The notes: generated by a model not told the origin, from the sequence alone. Positions 53,568-63,293 are shown, numbered from the stretch's first letter. The stretch: DNA of 64,000 nucleotides from Phenylobacterium sp. LH3H17 (GCF_024298925.1 NZ_CP101283.1:2237001-2301000); one strand, 5' to 3'. Translations and numbers: made by a program.

Positions 53568-53603
53568 CTTGTTGCTGTCACACGGTTCGTCCAGAACCGA
53601 TGG

Positions 53604-55820
53604 ATGCCGACGGATACGACCTCGATGACCTACGCCGCACCGACCAAGACCGCCGACGCGAAGCCGCTCGCGTTCGATGCGGAGCTGGCCGGCTCGCCGG
53701 AGCGCTTCATCAACCGCGAACTGTCGTGGCTGGCCTTCAACGAGCGGGTCCTCGGCGAGAGCAAAAACCCGCGCCATCCGCTGCTGGAACGCCTGCGCTT
53801 TCTGTCGATCTCGGCCAACAACCTCGACGAATTCTACATGGTGCGGGTGGCCGGCCTGAAGGCCCAGGCCCGCGAGGGCGTCCGCGTGGTGTCGCAGGAC
53901 GGCTTGACGCCGGTCGAGCAACTGCTGCGGGTCAACGCCGAGGCCGCCGACCTGATGCTGGACCAGCAGACCCGCTGGCTGCAGCTCCGCGATGAGCTCA
54001 CCGCGGAGGGCCTGACCGTTGTCCAAGCCGACGAGGTCACGACGGCCGATAAGCTCGCCCTGGAGCCGACCTTCGTTTCGCGGGTCTTCCCGGTCCTGAC
54101 TCCCCTGGCCATCGACCCGGCCCACCCCTTCCCATTCATCCCCAACCTCGGCTTCTCGCTGGTCATGAAGCTGAAACGGGTCTCGGACGGACGGCTGCTC
54201 TACGCCCTGGTCCCGATCCCGGCCCAGGTGGCGCGGTTCTGGGAGCTCCCGCCCGGCCCGTCGCGGCGCAAGCGGCCGCATCGGCGGTTCATCAGCCTCG
54301 AGAACATGGTCACGCTGTACCTCGACCACCTGTTTCCCGACTCGGAAGTCGAAGCGGTCGGCGTGTTCCGGCTCATCCGCGATAGCGACGTGGAGATCGA
54401 GGAAGAGGCCGAAGACCTGGTCCGCGAGTTCGAGGTGCGCCTGAAGCAGCGGCGCCTAGGTTCGGTCGTGCGGGTTGAGCTCGAGGCCGCCATGCCTGAG
54501 GAGCTGCGATCCTTCATCGTCGGCAACCTGCACGCCCAGGACGAGGACATCATCCTCATCGACGGCTTGCTGGGCCTGGACGAGCTCAGCCAGCTCATTC
54601 CGAAGGATCGCCCCGACCTGAAATTCAAGCCGTTCGAAGCGCGCTTTCCCGAGCGGATCCGCGACCACGGCGGCGATTGCTTCGCCGCGATCCGCGACAA
54701 GGACATCCTCGTCCACCACCCGTTCGAGAGCTTCGACGTGGTGGTGCAGTTCATCCGCCAGGCCGCCCGCGATCCCAATGTGCTGGCGATCAAACAGACC
54801 CTCTACCGAACCTCGTCGGACAGCCCGATCATCGCGGCCCTGATCGAGGCGGCTGAGAACGGCAAGAACGTCACCGCGCTCATCGAGATCAAGGCGCGGT
54901 TCGATGAGGAAGCCAACCTCAAATGGGCGCGGGACCTGGAGCGGGCCGGGGTCCATGTCGTGTTTGGCTTCGTGGAGTACAAGACCCACGCCAAGCTATC
55001 GATGGTGGTGCGCAAGGAGGGCGACACGCTTCGCACCTATTGCCACTTCGGGACGGGCAACTACCACCCGGTCACGGCGCGGATCTATACCGACCTGTCG
55101 CTGTTCACCTGCGACCCGGCCATGGGCCGCGACTCGGCCCGGCTGTTCAACTTCATCACCGGCTATGCTCGCCCCGACGGGCTGGAGAAGCTGTCGCCGT
55201 CGCCGCTCACCATGAAGGCCGACCTGCTGACCTTCATCATGCGCGAGGTGCAGAATGCCCGGGCCGGCAAGCCCGCCGCGATCTGGGCCAAGCTGAATTC
55301 CCTGGTCGACCCGGTCATCATCGACGCCCTCTACGAGGCCAGCCAGTCGGGGGTCTCCATCGACCTGGTGATCCGCGGCATCTGCTGCCTGCGCCCCGGC
55401 GTGCCCGGACTGTCCGAGAACATCCGGGTCAAGTCCATCGTCGGCCGCTTCCTGGAGCACTCGCGGATCGTGGCCTTCGCCAACGGCGGCGTCATGCCCT
55501 CGGCCGAGACCCGGGTGTTCATCTCCTCGGCCGACTGGATGCCGCGCAATCTCGATCGCCGCGTGGAATGCCTGACCCCGGTCGAGAACCCCACCGTGCA
55601 CCAGCAGGTCCTGCAACAGATCATGGTGGCCAATCTCAAGGACGAAGCGCAAAGCTGGACGCTCGACGCGGACGGCCGCTATACCCGGGACCCATCATGG
55701 GACCACCCGGGCGCCTTCTCCGCGCACGAGTACTTCATGACCAACCCGAGCCTCTCCGGCCGGGGGCAGAAGGTGAAGGACATGCCGCGCGCGATCGATC
55801 ATGTGGCCTCGCGCGGATAG
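53604..55820 (+). CDS. ppk1: Polyphosphate kinase 1
   Basis: 738 aa (ATG at 53625 is an alternative start). PPK1 domains: N domain ([38 protein letters not shown]), head domain, and the two PLD-like catalytic domains with [36 protein letters not shown], and [14 protein letters not shown] holding the autophosphorylated His, and [22 protein letters not shown]. It makes polyphosphate from ATP. 37 bases downstream of hdaA and overlapping or abutting ppx. Confidence 0.97.
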   Translation: MPTDTTSMTYAAPTKTADAKPLAFDAELAGSPERFINRELSWLAFNERVLGESKNPRHPLLERLRFLSISANNLDEFYMVRVAGLKAQAREGVRVVSQDGLTPVEQLLRVNAEAADLMLDQQTRWLQLRDELTAEGLTVVQADEVTTADKLALEPTFVSRVFPVLTPLAIDPAHPFPFIPNLGFSLVMKLKRVSDGRLLYALVPIPAQVARFWELPPGPSRRKRPHRRFISLENMVTLYLDHLFPDSEVEAVGVFRLIRDSDVEIEEEAEDLVREFEVRLKQRRLGSVVRVELEAAMPEELRSFIVGNLHAQDEDIILIDGLLGLDELSQLIPKDRPDLKFKPFEARFPERIRDHGGDCFAAIRDKDILVHHPFESFDVVVQFIRQAARDPNVLAIKQTLYRTSSDSPIIAALIEAAENGKNVTALIEIKARFDEEANLKWARDLERAGVHVVFGFVEYKTHAKLSMVVRKEGDTLRTYCHFGTGNYHPVTARIYTDLSLFTCDPAMGRDSARLFNFITGYARPDGLEKLSPSPLTMKADLLTFIMREVQNARAGKPAAIWAKLNSLVDPVIIDALYEASQSGVSIDLVIRGICCLRPGVPGLSENIRVKSIVGRFLEHSRIVAFANGGVMPSAETRVFISSADWMPRNLDRRVECLTPVENPTVHQQVLQQIMVANLKDEAQSWTLDADGRYTRDPSWDHPGAFSAHEYFMTNPSLSGRGQKVKDMPRAIDHVASRG

Positions 55821-55839
55821 CCGAGCCCAGCTAGGCCAG

Positions 55840-57342
55840 ATGCAGTCGCAGGCGCCGCTTTCCGGCGCGGCTGGCGTTCGCCAGGCCGCGGTCATCGATA
55901 TCGGATCCAACTCCGTGCGCCTGGTGATCTACCGGCTGGAAGGCCGAGCGATCTGGACGGTCTACAACGAGAAGGCCCTGGCGGGCCTCGGCCGCGACCT
56001 GACGGTCACCGGGCGCCTGTCGCCCGAGGGCGTCGAGACCGCCCTGGTCGCCCTGCGCCGCTTCCGCGCCGCGCTGAGCGGCTGGGACACCGCCGAGCTC
56101 TTCGTGGTCGCCACCGCCGCCGTGCGCGACGCCGCCGACGGGGCGGCGTTCATTCAGAAGGTGCAGGACGTCGCCGGCCTGTCCATGCGGGTGCTCTCGG
56201 GCGCCGAGGAGGCCCGCTACGCCGCCCTGGGCGTACTTGCCGGCCAGCCTGACGCCGCCGGCGTGGTCGGCGACCTGGGCGGCGCCAGCCTGGAGCTGGT
56301 GCATCTGGACCCCCAAGCGCCGCGCCACGGCGTCACCCTGCCGCTCGGGCCTTTCGCGCTGGGGGCGCCCAAGGCGCTGGAGGTAGAACGCACCCGAAAA
56401 CACATCGTGGCCGAGCTTGATCAGGCGGCGCTGGCCTTCCGCACCCGGGAGTTCCACGCCGTCGGCGGCGCCTGGCGCAACCTGGCCCTGCTGCACATGG
56501 AAATGGCCGACTATCCCCTGCGCGTCGCCCACCAATACGAGATGAGCCGATCCGACGCGGTGGATGTGGCCCGCTTCGTGTCCCGCCAGTCCCGGGCGTC
56601 GCTGGAGAGAATGCAGGGCCTCTCCAAGAAGCGCTTCGACACCCTGCCCTATTCGGCTCTGGTGCTGGACGCCCTGATCGAGCGCCTGGGGGTCGAGCGG
56701 GTGGTGATCTCCGCCTACGGTCTGCGCGAGGGCTTGTTGCTGGAGACCATGTCGTCCGAGGAGCAGGCGCGGGACCCGCTGATTGAGGGTTGCGCGGCCC
56801 TAACCATGGTCCACGGCCTGGCGAACGCCCTGCCGGGCGCCCTTGAGCGCTGGCTGGCGCCGGCCATCGGGGCCCTGCCTCAGGTATTTGGCGCGCGCGA
56901 GGCGACCCTCATCGCCGCGGCCTGCCGGCTGGCCGACCTGGGCGCGCGGCTGCACCCGGACCATCGCGGAGAGCTTGCCTTCGAGCAGGTGCTGCGCGCG
57001 CCGATCGCGGGCATGAACCACCCTGAGCGCGCCTTCCTGGCCAGCGCCGCCTTTGCCCGCCACAACTCGGGACCCAACGTGCCCGAACCGGGAACGATCT
57101 CCCGAGTGCTCACCACGGAGCGACGCCAGAGGGCGCGGGCGCTCGGCTCGGCCATCCGGCTGGGTTGCGACCTCTCGGCCCGCAGTCCGGCCCTGCTGGA
57201 GCGCTCGACCCTCCGGGTCGCGGGCGACACCCTGGTACTCACCGCCGAGGCCGGCTGGTCGGACATGCTGTTGGGCGAACAGACCGCCAAGCGCGCCCAG
57301 ACCCTCGCCCAGGCCCTGCGCCTGAAACTGCAGGTTGGTTAG
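55840..57342 (+). CDS. ppx: Exopolyphosphatase (Ppx/GppA family)
   Basis: 500 aa using the ATG at 55840; an in-frame ATG at 55801 overlaps ppk by 20 bases. Actin-like ATPase fold: AAVIDIGSNSVRLVIYRLEG, VVATAAVRDAADGAAF, VLSGAEEARYAALGVLAG, VVGDLGGASLELVHL, then a C-terminal HD-like helical region (MVHGLANALPGALE, RLADLGARLHPDHRGE). It hydrolyses polyphosphate from the end or pppGpp. Paired with ppk, it sets polyphosphate levels. Unit with hdaA and ppk on the plus strand. Confidence 0.94.
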   Translation: MQSQAPLSGAAGVRQAAVIDIGSNSVRLVIYRLEGRAIWTVYNEKALAGLGRDLTVTGRLSPEGVETALVALRRFRAALSGWDTAELFVVATAAVRDAADGAAFIQKVQDVAGLSMRVLSGAEEARYAALGVLAGQPDAAGVVGDLGGASLELVHLDPQAPRHGVTLPLGPFALGAPKALEVERTRKHIVAELDQAALAFRTREFHAVGGAWRNLALLHMEMADYPLRVAHQYEMSRSDAVDVARFVSRQSRASLERMQGLSKKRFDTLPYSALVLDALIERLGVERVVISAYGLREGLLLETMSSEEQARDPLIEGCAALTMVHGLANALPGALERWLAPAIGALPQVFGAREATLIAAACRLADLGARLHPDHRGELAFEQVLRAPIAGMNHPERAFLASAAFARHNSGPNVPEPGTISRVLTTERRQRARALGSAIRLGCDLSARSPALLERSTLRVAGDTLVLTAEAGWSDMLLGEQTAKRAQTLAQALRLKLQVG

Positions 57343-57349
57343 GACGCCC

Positions 57350-59008
57350 ATGAGCTCCCGTCTGGCGATCTTTCATCCGGCGGGGAAACTCGGCCTGGGC
57401 CAGAACTTCTTCGGCAAGGACGTCGCCAATCTCGACCTCTATCGCGCCCTTGTCGCCCACGGCGGTTTCGAGGCGGTGGACATACTGACCCTCGTTCAGG
57501 TCGGCCTTGACCAGGTGGCGCCGGCCCTGACCCAGGGCCGGCCAACGACGACCAAGCTCGGCGTCGACAGCGTCCTGGCCACCCACCGCGCGGTGGCGGC
57601 CGGCGCCCTGCTGCGCGGCCAGCCGGACCTGGCCGACCTCGCCTGGCTGCGCCGACAGAACGCGTCGGACCGCGCCTACAGCCTGGTCGGCCTGATCCAC
57701 ACCATCGCCCCGCCCGCCAGCCGCATGAGCCTGGCCCTGAACCAGGTGGCGCCGATCCAACCCTGGGACGCGCTGATCTGCACCTCCCCGGCCGTGCAGG
57801 ACGCGCTTACCGACATGTTCGAGGGGTGGGGCGACTATCTGGCCCACCGGTTCGGCGACGGCGGTCGCCGCGCGATCCCGAAACTGCCGCTGGTCCCGCT
57901 GGGGGTCGACGGCGCTCGGTTCCAGGCCCTGGCAGACCGGCCGGAGGTGCGCGCCAAGGTGCGGGCGGACCTGGGTCTCGGCGAGGACGACATCCTTGTC
58001 CTATGGGTTGGGCGGCTCTCGTTCTTCGAGAAGGCCTTCCCCCAGCCGATGTTCGCGGCGGTGGATGAGGCCGCGAGGGCGACCGGCAAGAGGGTCCAGT
58101 TCGCCCTGGTCGGCTGGTTCCCCAACGAGCCGGTGCACAGGCCGCTCTACGAGAAGGCCGCGCGCGCCTACGGGCCATCGGTCACGACTCACTTCCTGGA
58201 CGGCAACGACCCCGAAGTGGTGGGCGGGGCCTGGGCCGCCGGCGACATCTTCCTCTCCCTTGTCGACAACATCCAGGAGACCTTCGGGATCACCCCCATC
58301 GAGGCCATGGCCGCCGGCCTGCCCGTGGTGGTCAGCGACTGGGACGGCTATCGCTACACGGTCCGCGACGGCCAGGAAGGGTTCCTGGTCCCCACCCTGG
58401 GCGCTCCGGCCAACGGCCAGGGCCAAGGCCTGGCCGCGCGCCACGCGGTGGGGATGGACGCCTATCAGAACTATGTGGGCGCGATCGCCCAGCACACCGC
58501 AGTCCATGTGGGCCGGGCCGCCCAGGCCCTTGCAGCCCTGATCGCCGATCCGGCCCTGCGCGCCAGGATGGGCGCAGCCGGCCGCGAGCGGATCCGCACC
58601 ACCTTCGACTGGCCCGTGGTGGTGGGCGAGATCCGCGCCCTGCTGGACGAGCTGGCCGCAATCCGCGCCGCGGCCGGCGACGTCGAGCCCAGCCACCGCA
58701 TCCATCCGGTCAAGGGCGATCCCTTCGCCGATTTTGCGGGCTTCGCGTCTCAGGTCCTTGCGCCCGAAACGCCGCTGGCCCTGCGGTCCGGCGTCGACCC
58801 CGCCAACCTGGTGCGGACCGATCTCGACAGCCATGCCAGCGTGTGGCGGGCCAATACGGCCGAGTGCGCCGAAATCTGCGGCCTACTGGCCAGCGGTCAG
58901 GCCGCCACGGTCGGCGACGTCCTGGCGCGGTTTCCGCCCGCGCGTGGCCCCGCACTGGAGCTGGCCATCGTCTGGATGGCCAAGCTGGGCGTCATCGACT
59001 GGCTTTAG
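57350..59008 (+). CDS. Family 4-type glycosyltransferase with C-terminal extension
   Basis: 552 aa from the ATG at 57350 with AGGA 5 bases upstream, 7 bases after ppx. The GT-B core is seen from WVGRLSFFEKAFPQPMF (UDP/NDP-sugar binding domain start) to the EX7E-type motif FGITPIEAMAAGLPVVVSDWDGYRYTVRDG. The N-terminal part (FHPAGKLGLGQNFFGKDVANLDLYRALV) is the acceptor domain. Residues beyond about 430 form a helical extension (HPVKGDPFADFAGFASQVLAPE, EICGLLASGQAATVGDVLARFP) not part of the usual fold. Acceptor unknown. Confidence 0.87.
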   Translation: MSSRLAIFHPAGKLGLGQNFFGKDVANLDLYRALVAHGGFEAVDILTLVQVGLDQVAPALTQGRPTTTKLGVDSVLATHRAVAAGALLRGQPDLADLAWLRRQNASDRAYSLVGLIHTIAPPASRMSLALNQVAPIQPWDALICTSPAVQDALTDMFEGWGDYLAHRFGDGGRRAIPKLPLVPLGVDGARFQALADRPEVRAKVRADLGLGEDDILVLWVGRLSFFEKAFPQPMFAAVDEAARATGKRVQFALVGWFPNEPVHRPLYEKAARAYGPSVTTHFLDGNDPEVVGGAWAAGDIFLSLVDNIQETFGITPIEAMAAGLPVVVSDWDGYRYTVRDGQEGFLVPTLGAPANGQGQGLAARHAVGMDAYQNYVGAIAQHTAVHVGRAAQALAALIADPALRARMGAAGRERIRTTFDWPVVVGEIRALLDELAAIRAAAGDVEPSHRIHPVKGDPFADFAGFASQVLAPETPLALRSGVDPANLVRTDLDSHASVWRANTAECAEICGLLASGQAATVGDVLARFPPARGPALELAIVWMAKLGVIDWL

Positions 59009-59210
59009 CGGCGGGCGCCGACCCACTTGCGGTCCGTGGTGTCGAGGTCGAGTACGGTCTCCTTCGGCGAGGCCGCGCAGCCATAGGCTCGCTCCGGCCA
59101 GCATGCCTTTCGGCATCCCCGGTCTCCGCCATGCGTCCCGAGATTCCGAACGCCACGAAGATGCACAGGTCTCGGTGCGGTTCGAGGACGGATCGCGAGG
59201 CGAAACGCAC
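59005..59210 (-). pseudogene. Possible small disrupted ORF after the glycosyltransferase gene
   Basis: On the minus strand codons in one frame (GTG at 59210; RFASRSVLEPHRDLCIFVAF, GISGRMAETGD) are strongly GC in third position, then the coding signal shifts to the next frame near 59115 (CWPERAYGCAASPKETVL, DLDTTDRKWVGARR, stop at 59005-59007). This looks like a short gene with one frameshift or a sequencing error. No homologue recognised. It overlaps the glycosyltransferase stop. Confidence 0.3.
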
Positions 59211-59218
59211 ATAGCAAG

Positions 59219-59262
59219 AGGGCGACGCCGCGGTTGCCCGTTGCGTCGCCCTCTCATCCAGA
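59219..59262. terminator. Strong hairpin GAGGGCGACGC/GCGTCGCCCTC
   Basis: An 11-base perfect stem (arms at about 59219-59229 and 59243-59253) in the non-coding stretch. On the minus strand it is followed by TTGCTATG, on the plus strand by TCATCC. It could end the glycosyltransferase transcript or a minus-strand RNA coming from 59.6 kb. Confidence 0.55.
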
Positions 59263-59610
59263 CCCGGTGAAGGGCCTGCGCCTTGAGGTCGTTGACGTTT
59301 CCGGTTCGTTGGGTCGCCCCGACTGGCCTTGTCCGTCGCCGTTGCCCCACGTTGTCCAACTCCAGGTTACCCCTTCGCCGGTCTTCGCAGGACCTCCTGT
59401 TCGCTTTACGATCCGGTTGCCCGGTTCGTCCGCGCCGCAGTCCCTCTCGACAAGTTGAGGCTCGCCCCGATCCGGCCCGCTGGCAAGCGGCGTGATTCGC
59501 CCACACCGTTAGCGGCGGTTGATGAGCGGTGGACAACTCGCGAGGCGACACGCGCAAAGCGCCGCGCGCCAAGGCGTTGAAACTATCCACCGAAATTGGG
59601 CGGGAACGCC
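59254..59610. other. Non-coding stretch, possible structured RNA on the minus strand
   Basis: About 360 bases without a supported protein gene. The minus strand is purine-rich and carries recurring short motifs (CGAACCGG twice; GGGCAAC or GGGCAACCG several times; GGCGACGG). It ends in the hairpin at 59219-59253. The open frames here are short, use unusual codons and look like no known protein. It does not match the conserved cores of RNase P RNA, tmRNA, SRP RNA or 6S RNA that I can recall. Confidence 0.35.
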
Positions 59611-60357
59611 TCAGCGCTGGGCGCGGACCAGCATCAGGGTGACGTTATCCTTGGCGCCCCGCTTCAGGGTCAGGGCCAGCAGGCGATCGGCGGCGGCCTC
59701 CAGGTCGTCCAGGGCCAGGAACGCGCCGAGCTCGTGGTCCTCGACCAGGCCGGTCAGACCGTCGGAGCACAGCAGGAAGACATCTCCCGGCCGGATGTCG
59801 CCATGGGTCTCGGAGAGTTCCAGGGTCCCGGTCGCCCCCACCGCGCGGGTGATGACATTCGAGATCCGGCGCGTGCGGGCCTCCTGTTCCTCCAGGGCGC
59901 CGGAATCGATCAGCTCCTGCATCAGGCTGTGGTCGTGGGTCACCCGCATGAGGGCTCCGCCGCGCCGCAGATAGACCCGGCTGTCGCCCGCCCATACGCA
60001 GGCATAGTGGTCCTCATGCGCCAGCAGGACGACGACGGTCGAGCCGATCACCGCGCCGGGCGACAGCTTGGCGGCGTGCTCGACGAGGTCGGCATTGGCC
60101 GCAATCAGGCGCTCGCGAACTGCGTTGAGATAGGCGTACCCAGACCTCGGCCGGCCCAGCCCCACCAGGGCCTCAACCACCCGAAGGCTGGCAAGGTCCC
60201 CGGCCTGGTGCCCGCCCATGCCATCGGCCACTGCCCACAGCCCGATCTCGGGCCGCGCCAGGAAGCGGTCCTCGTTCAGGCTGCGAGAGAGCCCGACATG
60301 GGTGCGGCTGGCGGTAACGAAACTGCGTACGCGAGGCGGGGCCGCGGCTCGGCTCAT
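59611..60357 (-). CDS. PP2C-family Ser/Thr protein phosphatase (PppA/Stp-like)
   Basis: 248 aa. PP2C motifs: SLNEDRFL (28-33 region, motif 1), AVADGMGGHQAGDLAS (44-50, metal Asp), VWAGDSRVYLRRGG, RTRRISNVITRAVG, LLCSDGLTGLVED and AKDNVTLMLVR. These Mn/Mg-dependent enzymes remove phosphate from Thr/Ser. Starts in a 4-base ATGA overlap with the FHA gene. With the kinase and FHA protein it forms the PpkA-Fha-PppA trio of T6SS threonine phosphorylation pathways. Confidence 0.94.
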   Translation of the reverse strand: MSRAAAPPRVRSFVTASRTHVGLSRSLNEDRFLARPEIGLWAVADGMGGHQAGDLASLRVVEALVGLGRPRSGYAYLNAVRERLIAANADLVEHAAKLSPGAVIGSTVVVLLAHEDHYACVWAGDSRVYLRRGGALMRVTHDHSLMQELIDSGALEEQEARTRRISNVITRAVGATGTLELSETHGDIRPGDVFLLCSDGLTGLVEDHELGAFLALDDLEAAADRLLALTLKRGAKDNVTLMLVRAQR

Positions 60358-61412
60358 GCCTGGGTGCTCATGGCGTCCAGTTCGATCAGCTGGCGCTCAT
60401 AGGCGGCCTTGAAGGCCTGGTTCACGGGGCTGTCGGGATCACCGTCGGCCCGCATCCGGAACTCGGCGTGCAGCTTGACGTATTCGCCGAACGCCATGGC
60501 GTCGCGGTTCTTCAGCATCAGGGACTGGCCCTTGAGCCGCGCCTCGGCCTCCTCGGGAGCCAGGGCCTCCAGGGTCGAGCCAACGGCGGCGCGCAGGCCG
60601 GCCATCATGCACAGCAAGTGCTTCTTCATGTCCTGGAAGGAGGCCTTCACCGCGGCGGGGCCGGACAGGAACCCTTCCCCGCGCGGTCGTAGCAGGTCGG
60701 TGGCTACCCGCTGGGCCGGGGCCCACTTGAAGGGGTTGTTGCCCTCGGCGAAGACCGTGGTGCGGGTCATGCGGTACTCGGTCTTGACCGACGTCCGCTC
60801 GCTCATCAGGTCGCCCAGGCCCAAGACCATCTGCTGATAGACCGCGCCCAGCCGACGCATCACCTCGACCGGGTCCTCGCCGGAAAAGGCCGAGGCGTCC
60901 AGACGTGCGCCGTTACAGAAGGCGTCCAGCAGAGAACCGTCGCTGGGGGCCTCGGCGGCCTCGGGTCCGGCCCAGCTGCTCGGCACGGCCAGGGTGGCCT
61001 CGGTGATGGCCACCGGCTTCAGCATCGGGCTGCTGAACGGGGCGTCGAAGGCGCCGTTCTCGGCGTCGGCGGCCTCGACCACGATCAGGTAGCCGCCCAG
61101 GCGCAGGGTGTCGCCGGCCTCGATCGGCGCGGGATCGCCGGGCGGCAGGCGATCGCGGCCTGCACCTACGAAAACCCCGTTGGAGCTGGTGTCGCGCAGG
61201 GTCAACCGACCGGCCTGCAGGGCGATGACGCAGTGATTGCGCGAGATCGAGCGTTCGGGGTCGGCGATGGTCCATCCAGCGGCGGCGTCACGCCCCACCA
61301 CCAGTTCACCCTCGGTAAGCTCACGCGACTCCAGAAGCTGGAACGGGTCGCTCTGGCGAAATAGGCGCAGCACGGCCTTGGCCACCTTCGGCTGCGCCAG
61401 GGTTGCGGTCAT
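60354..61412 (-). CDS. FHA-domain protein with TagH-type C-terminal domain
   Basis: 352 aa from the ATG at 61412, 5 bases after the kinase stop. FHA domain at residues about 15-110: VVGRDAAAGWTIADPERSISRNHCVI with the phosphothreonine-binding Arg, Ser and Asn, and DTSSNGVFVGAG. The C-terminal part (about 165-290) matches the T6SS-associated TagH/ImpI domain: DGSLLDAFCNGARLDAS, EYRMTRTTVFAEGNNPFKWAP, GEGFLSGPAAVKASFQDMKKH, AGLRAAVGSTLEALAPEE. It should read phosphothreonine on the kinase or another partner. Confidence 0.9.
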   Translation of the reverse strand: MTATLAQPKVAKAVLRLFRQSDPFQLLESRELTEGELVVGRDAAAGWTIADPERSISRNHCVIALQAGRLTLRDTSSNGVFVGAGRDRLPPGDPAPIEAGDTLRLGGYLIVVEAADAENGAFDAPFSSPMLKPVAITEATLAVPSSWAGPEAAEAPSDGSLLDAFCNGARLDASAFSGEDPVEVMRRLGAVYQQMVLGLGDLMSERTSVKTEYRMTRTTVFAEGNNPFKWAPAQRVATDLLRPRGEGFLSGPAAVKASFQDMKKHLLCMMAGLRAAVGSTLEALAPEEAEARLKGQSLMLKNRDAMAFGEYVKLHAEFRMRADGDPDSPVNQAFKAAYERQLIELDAMSTQA

Positions 61413-61417
61413 GGCGC

Positions 61418-63199
61418 TCAAGTGCGGCCTCCGATGATCGTCCGGTCGCTTGCGTCGTCCTCCAGAACCAGACGGGTGCGGTCGAGCGCCTGGACGGCGC
61501 GTTCGGCGGCGGCGGCGGCGATGCGCAGCTCGGCCATGGCCGAAGGTTCGCTGGGCGTGGGATCGGCCCGAGTCAGGGCCTCCGTCTCCAGGCGGTCCTG
61601 GACGGAGGCGGCGAAGCGGTTGAAGCCGTCGAACAGCTCGCCGAACTCGTCCTTGCGCGTGTGTGAGATGCGGAAGTCGAGGTCGCCGCGGGTGGCGTCG
61701 GCCAGAGCCGCGCGCAGGCGGCGGATCGGCCCGGCAACCTGCTTGGCCGCGGCATAGCTCACCGCCACCACGACCCCCAGGGTCACGGCGCTGAGCGTCG
61801 CCAGCAGCCAGTGGGAGAGCGAGGCCGCCGCCTCCAGATCGGCGCGGCTGACGGCCACGTCGACCGTGCCGAATGAGCGGCCGGCATAGAGGATCGGCCG
61901 CACGAAGCGGAAACCGCCGACGCCCTTTTCCAGCTTGGTCCTGGTGACCACGCCGTCCTCACCCTTGTGGATCGGGGTCTCGCCGCGCGGGGTTTCGTAG
62001 ATCTGGCCGACCTGGCTGGCGTCGGTGGCGCCGCGGATCAGGCCGTCGGCGTCGACGACCGTGATCTGCTGAATGTTGGGGTCGGCCGAGGCGGCGCGCA
62101 CGAAGGCGGCGACCGGAGCCCAGTCGCGCTGGTCGGCCGGCAGGGTCGCGTTGTCGGCCGCGGTCAGGGCGGCGTTGGAAGCGACGAACGAGGCGATGGC
62201 GCCGCCCGAGGAGAGCGCCATCCGCTCCATGGCGCGGTCCTGGCGGTTCAGCACCAGGCCCACGCAGACCAGCAGGACCACCGCGGTGATCCCGGCCATG
62301 ATCAGGGTCAGGCGGGCCTGCAGCGGCAGGTAGCGGCGCACGCCCTCCAGTTCCTCGGCCTGGGCCTCGAGCGACCGCTGTTCGCGGCGCATGGCCTCGG
62401 CCAGCTGGCCCCCGTCGGCGAACCGCCGCTCCGGCTTCTTGGCCAGCAGCTTGCCGATGATGAACTGCAGGCCGCGCGGGCACTCCGGCGCGAGTTCGGC
62501 GATCGGGCGCGGGTCGTTCTGGGTGATCTGCAGGGCCAGAGTCGCCGCACTGGTCCCGGCGAACGCTCGCTGGCCGGTGATCAGTTCGTAGAGCACCACG
62601 CCCACGGAGAAGAGGTCGGAGCGCCCGTCGATATGGCCGCCCAGAGCCTGTTCGGGGCTCATGTAGCGCGGGGTCCCCAGGACCTGGCCGACCTGGGTCT
62701 TCAGCATCTCGGCCTCGGTGTCGGCCTCGGCCACGCGCGCGATGCCGAAGTCGAGGATCTTCACGCTCCGCCCGTCGGGGGCCAGTAGGATGTTGCTGGG
62801 CTTGATGTCGCGGTGAACCACCCCGACCTCGTGAGCGTAACGCAGGGCCTCGCCCAGTTGGGCGCCGATGGCCAGGACGTCGTCGACCGGGAACTTGCCG
62901 ATGCGCACGGCGGCCTTGTCCAGCGGTTCGCCGTCCAGCAGCTCCATGGCGATATAGGGATAGCCGTCGACCTCGCCGACGTCATAGATCGTGACGATAT
63001 TGGGGTGCGACAGGGCGCCGGCCGCCTTGGCCTCGCGCAGGAAACGGGCGACGTAGTGCCGGTTCTGGCGGAACTCGGCCTTCAGGACCTTGATGGCCAG
63101 GACGCGATTGATGCCCGGATCATAGGCCCGGTAGACGTCGGCCATCGCGCCTTCGCCGATCCGCGCTTGCACCTCATAGCGCCCAACCAATTTCAACAT
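61418..63199 (-). CDS. Transmembrane Ser/Thr protein kinase with extracytoplasmic segment and HAMP domain
   Basis: 593 aa. Kinase domain 7-270, all residues present: GEGAMADVY loop (15-23), Lys37, Glu56, HRDIKPSN (129-136), DFG (150-152), GTPRYMSPEQ (175-184). TM helix about 297-317, a 140-residue extracytoplasmic part (ADPNIQQITVVDADGLIRGAT recalls a PAS/Cache fold), TM helix 463-484 and a HAMP domain about 485-536, followed by a helix and the tail SDRTIIGGRT. Kinase N-terminal and HAMP C-terminal is an uncommon order. Upstream of fha and pp2c in one operon. Confidence 0.93.
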   Translation of the reverse strand: MLKLVGRYEVQARIGEGAMADVYRAYDPGINRVLAIKVLKAEFRQNRHYVARFLREAKAAGALSHPNIVTIYDVGEVDGYPYIAMELLDGEPLDKAAVRIGKFPVDDVLAIGAQLGEALRYAHEVGVVHRDIKPSNILLAPDGRSVKILDFGIARVAEADTEAEMLKTQVGQVLGTPRYMSPEQALGGHIDGRSDLFSVGVVLYELITGQRAFAGTSAATLALQITQNDPRPIAELAPECPRGLQFIIGKLLAKKPERRFADGGQLAEAMRREQRSLEAQAEELEGVRRYLPLQARLTLIMAGITAVVLLVCVGLVLNRQDRAMERMALSSGGAIASFVASNAALTAADNATLPADQRDWAPVAAFVRAASADPNIQQITVVDADGLIRGATDASQVGQIYETPRGETPIHKGEDGVVTRTKLEKGVGGFRFVRPILYAGRSFGTVDVAVSRADLEAAASLSHWLLATLSAVTLGVVVAVSYAAAKQVAGPIRRLRAALADATRGDLDFRISHTRKDEFGELFDGFNRFAASVQDRLETEALTRADPTPSEPSAMAELRIAAAAAERAVQALDRTRLVLEDDASDRTIIGGRT

Positions 63200-63293
63200 G
63201 CCCTAGTCCCCGGACCGCGATCCTTTCCAGAGGCTAAGCGGCTACGGTTAAAGGACAATTCGCGCGGCGAAGCTTTCGGCGAATTATTTCACC

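Noticed and set aside
59234..59458. 74-aa plus-strand frame in the gene-free stretch
   Set aside because: No ribosome binding site, begins inside a hairpin, Pro/Ser-rich with no recognisable motif; GC-driven open frame more likely.
59330..59600. DnaA-box-like sequences (TTGTCCACC, CTATCCACC) suggesting a replication origin
   Set aside because: Each has mismatches to TTATCCACA, there is no AT-rich region, and the Caulobacter origin context (hemE and neighbours) is absent.
59219..59610. RNase P RNA, tmRNA or SRP RNA in the gene-free stretch
   Set aside because: None of the conserved cores or tag sequences of these RNAs could be found on either strand.
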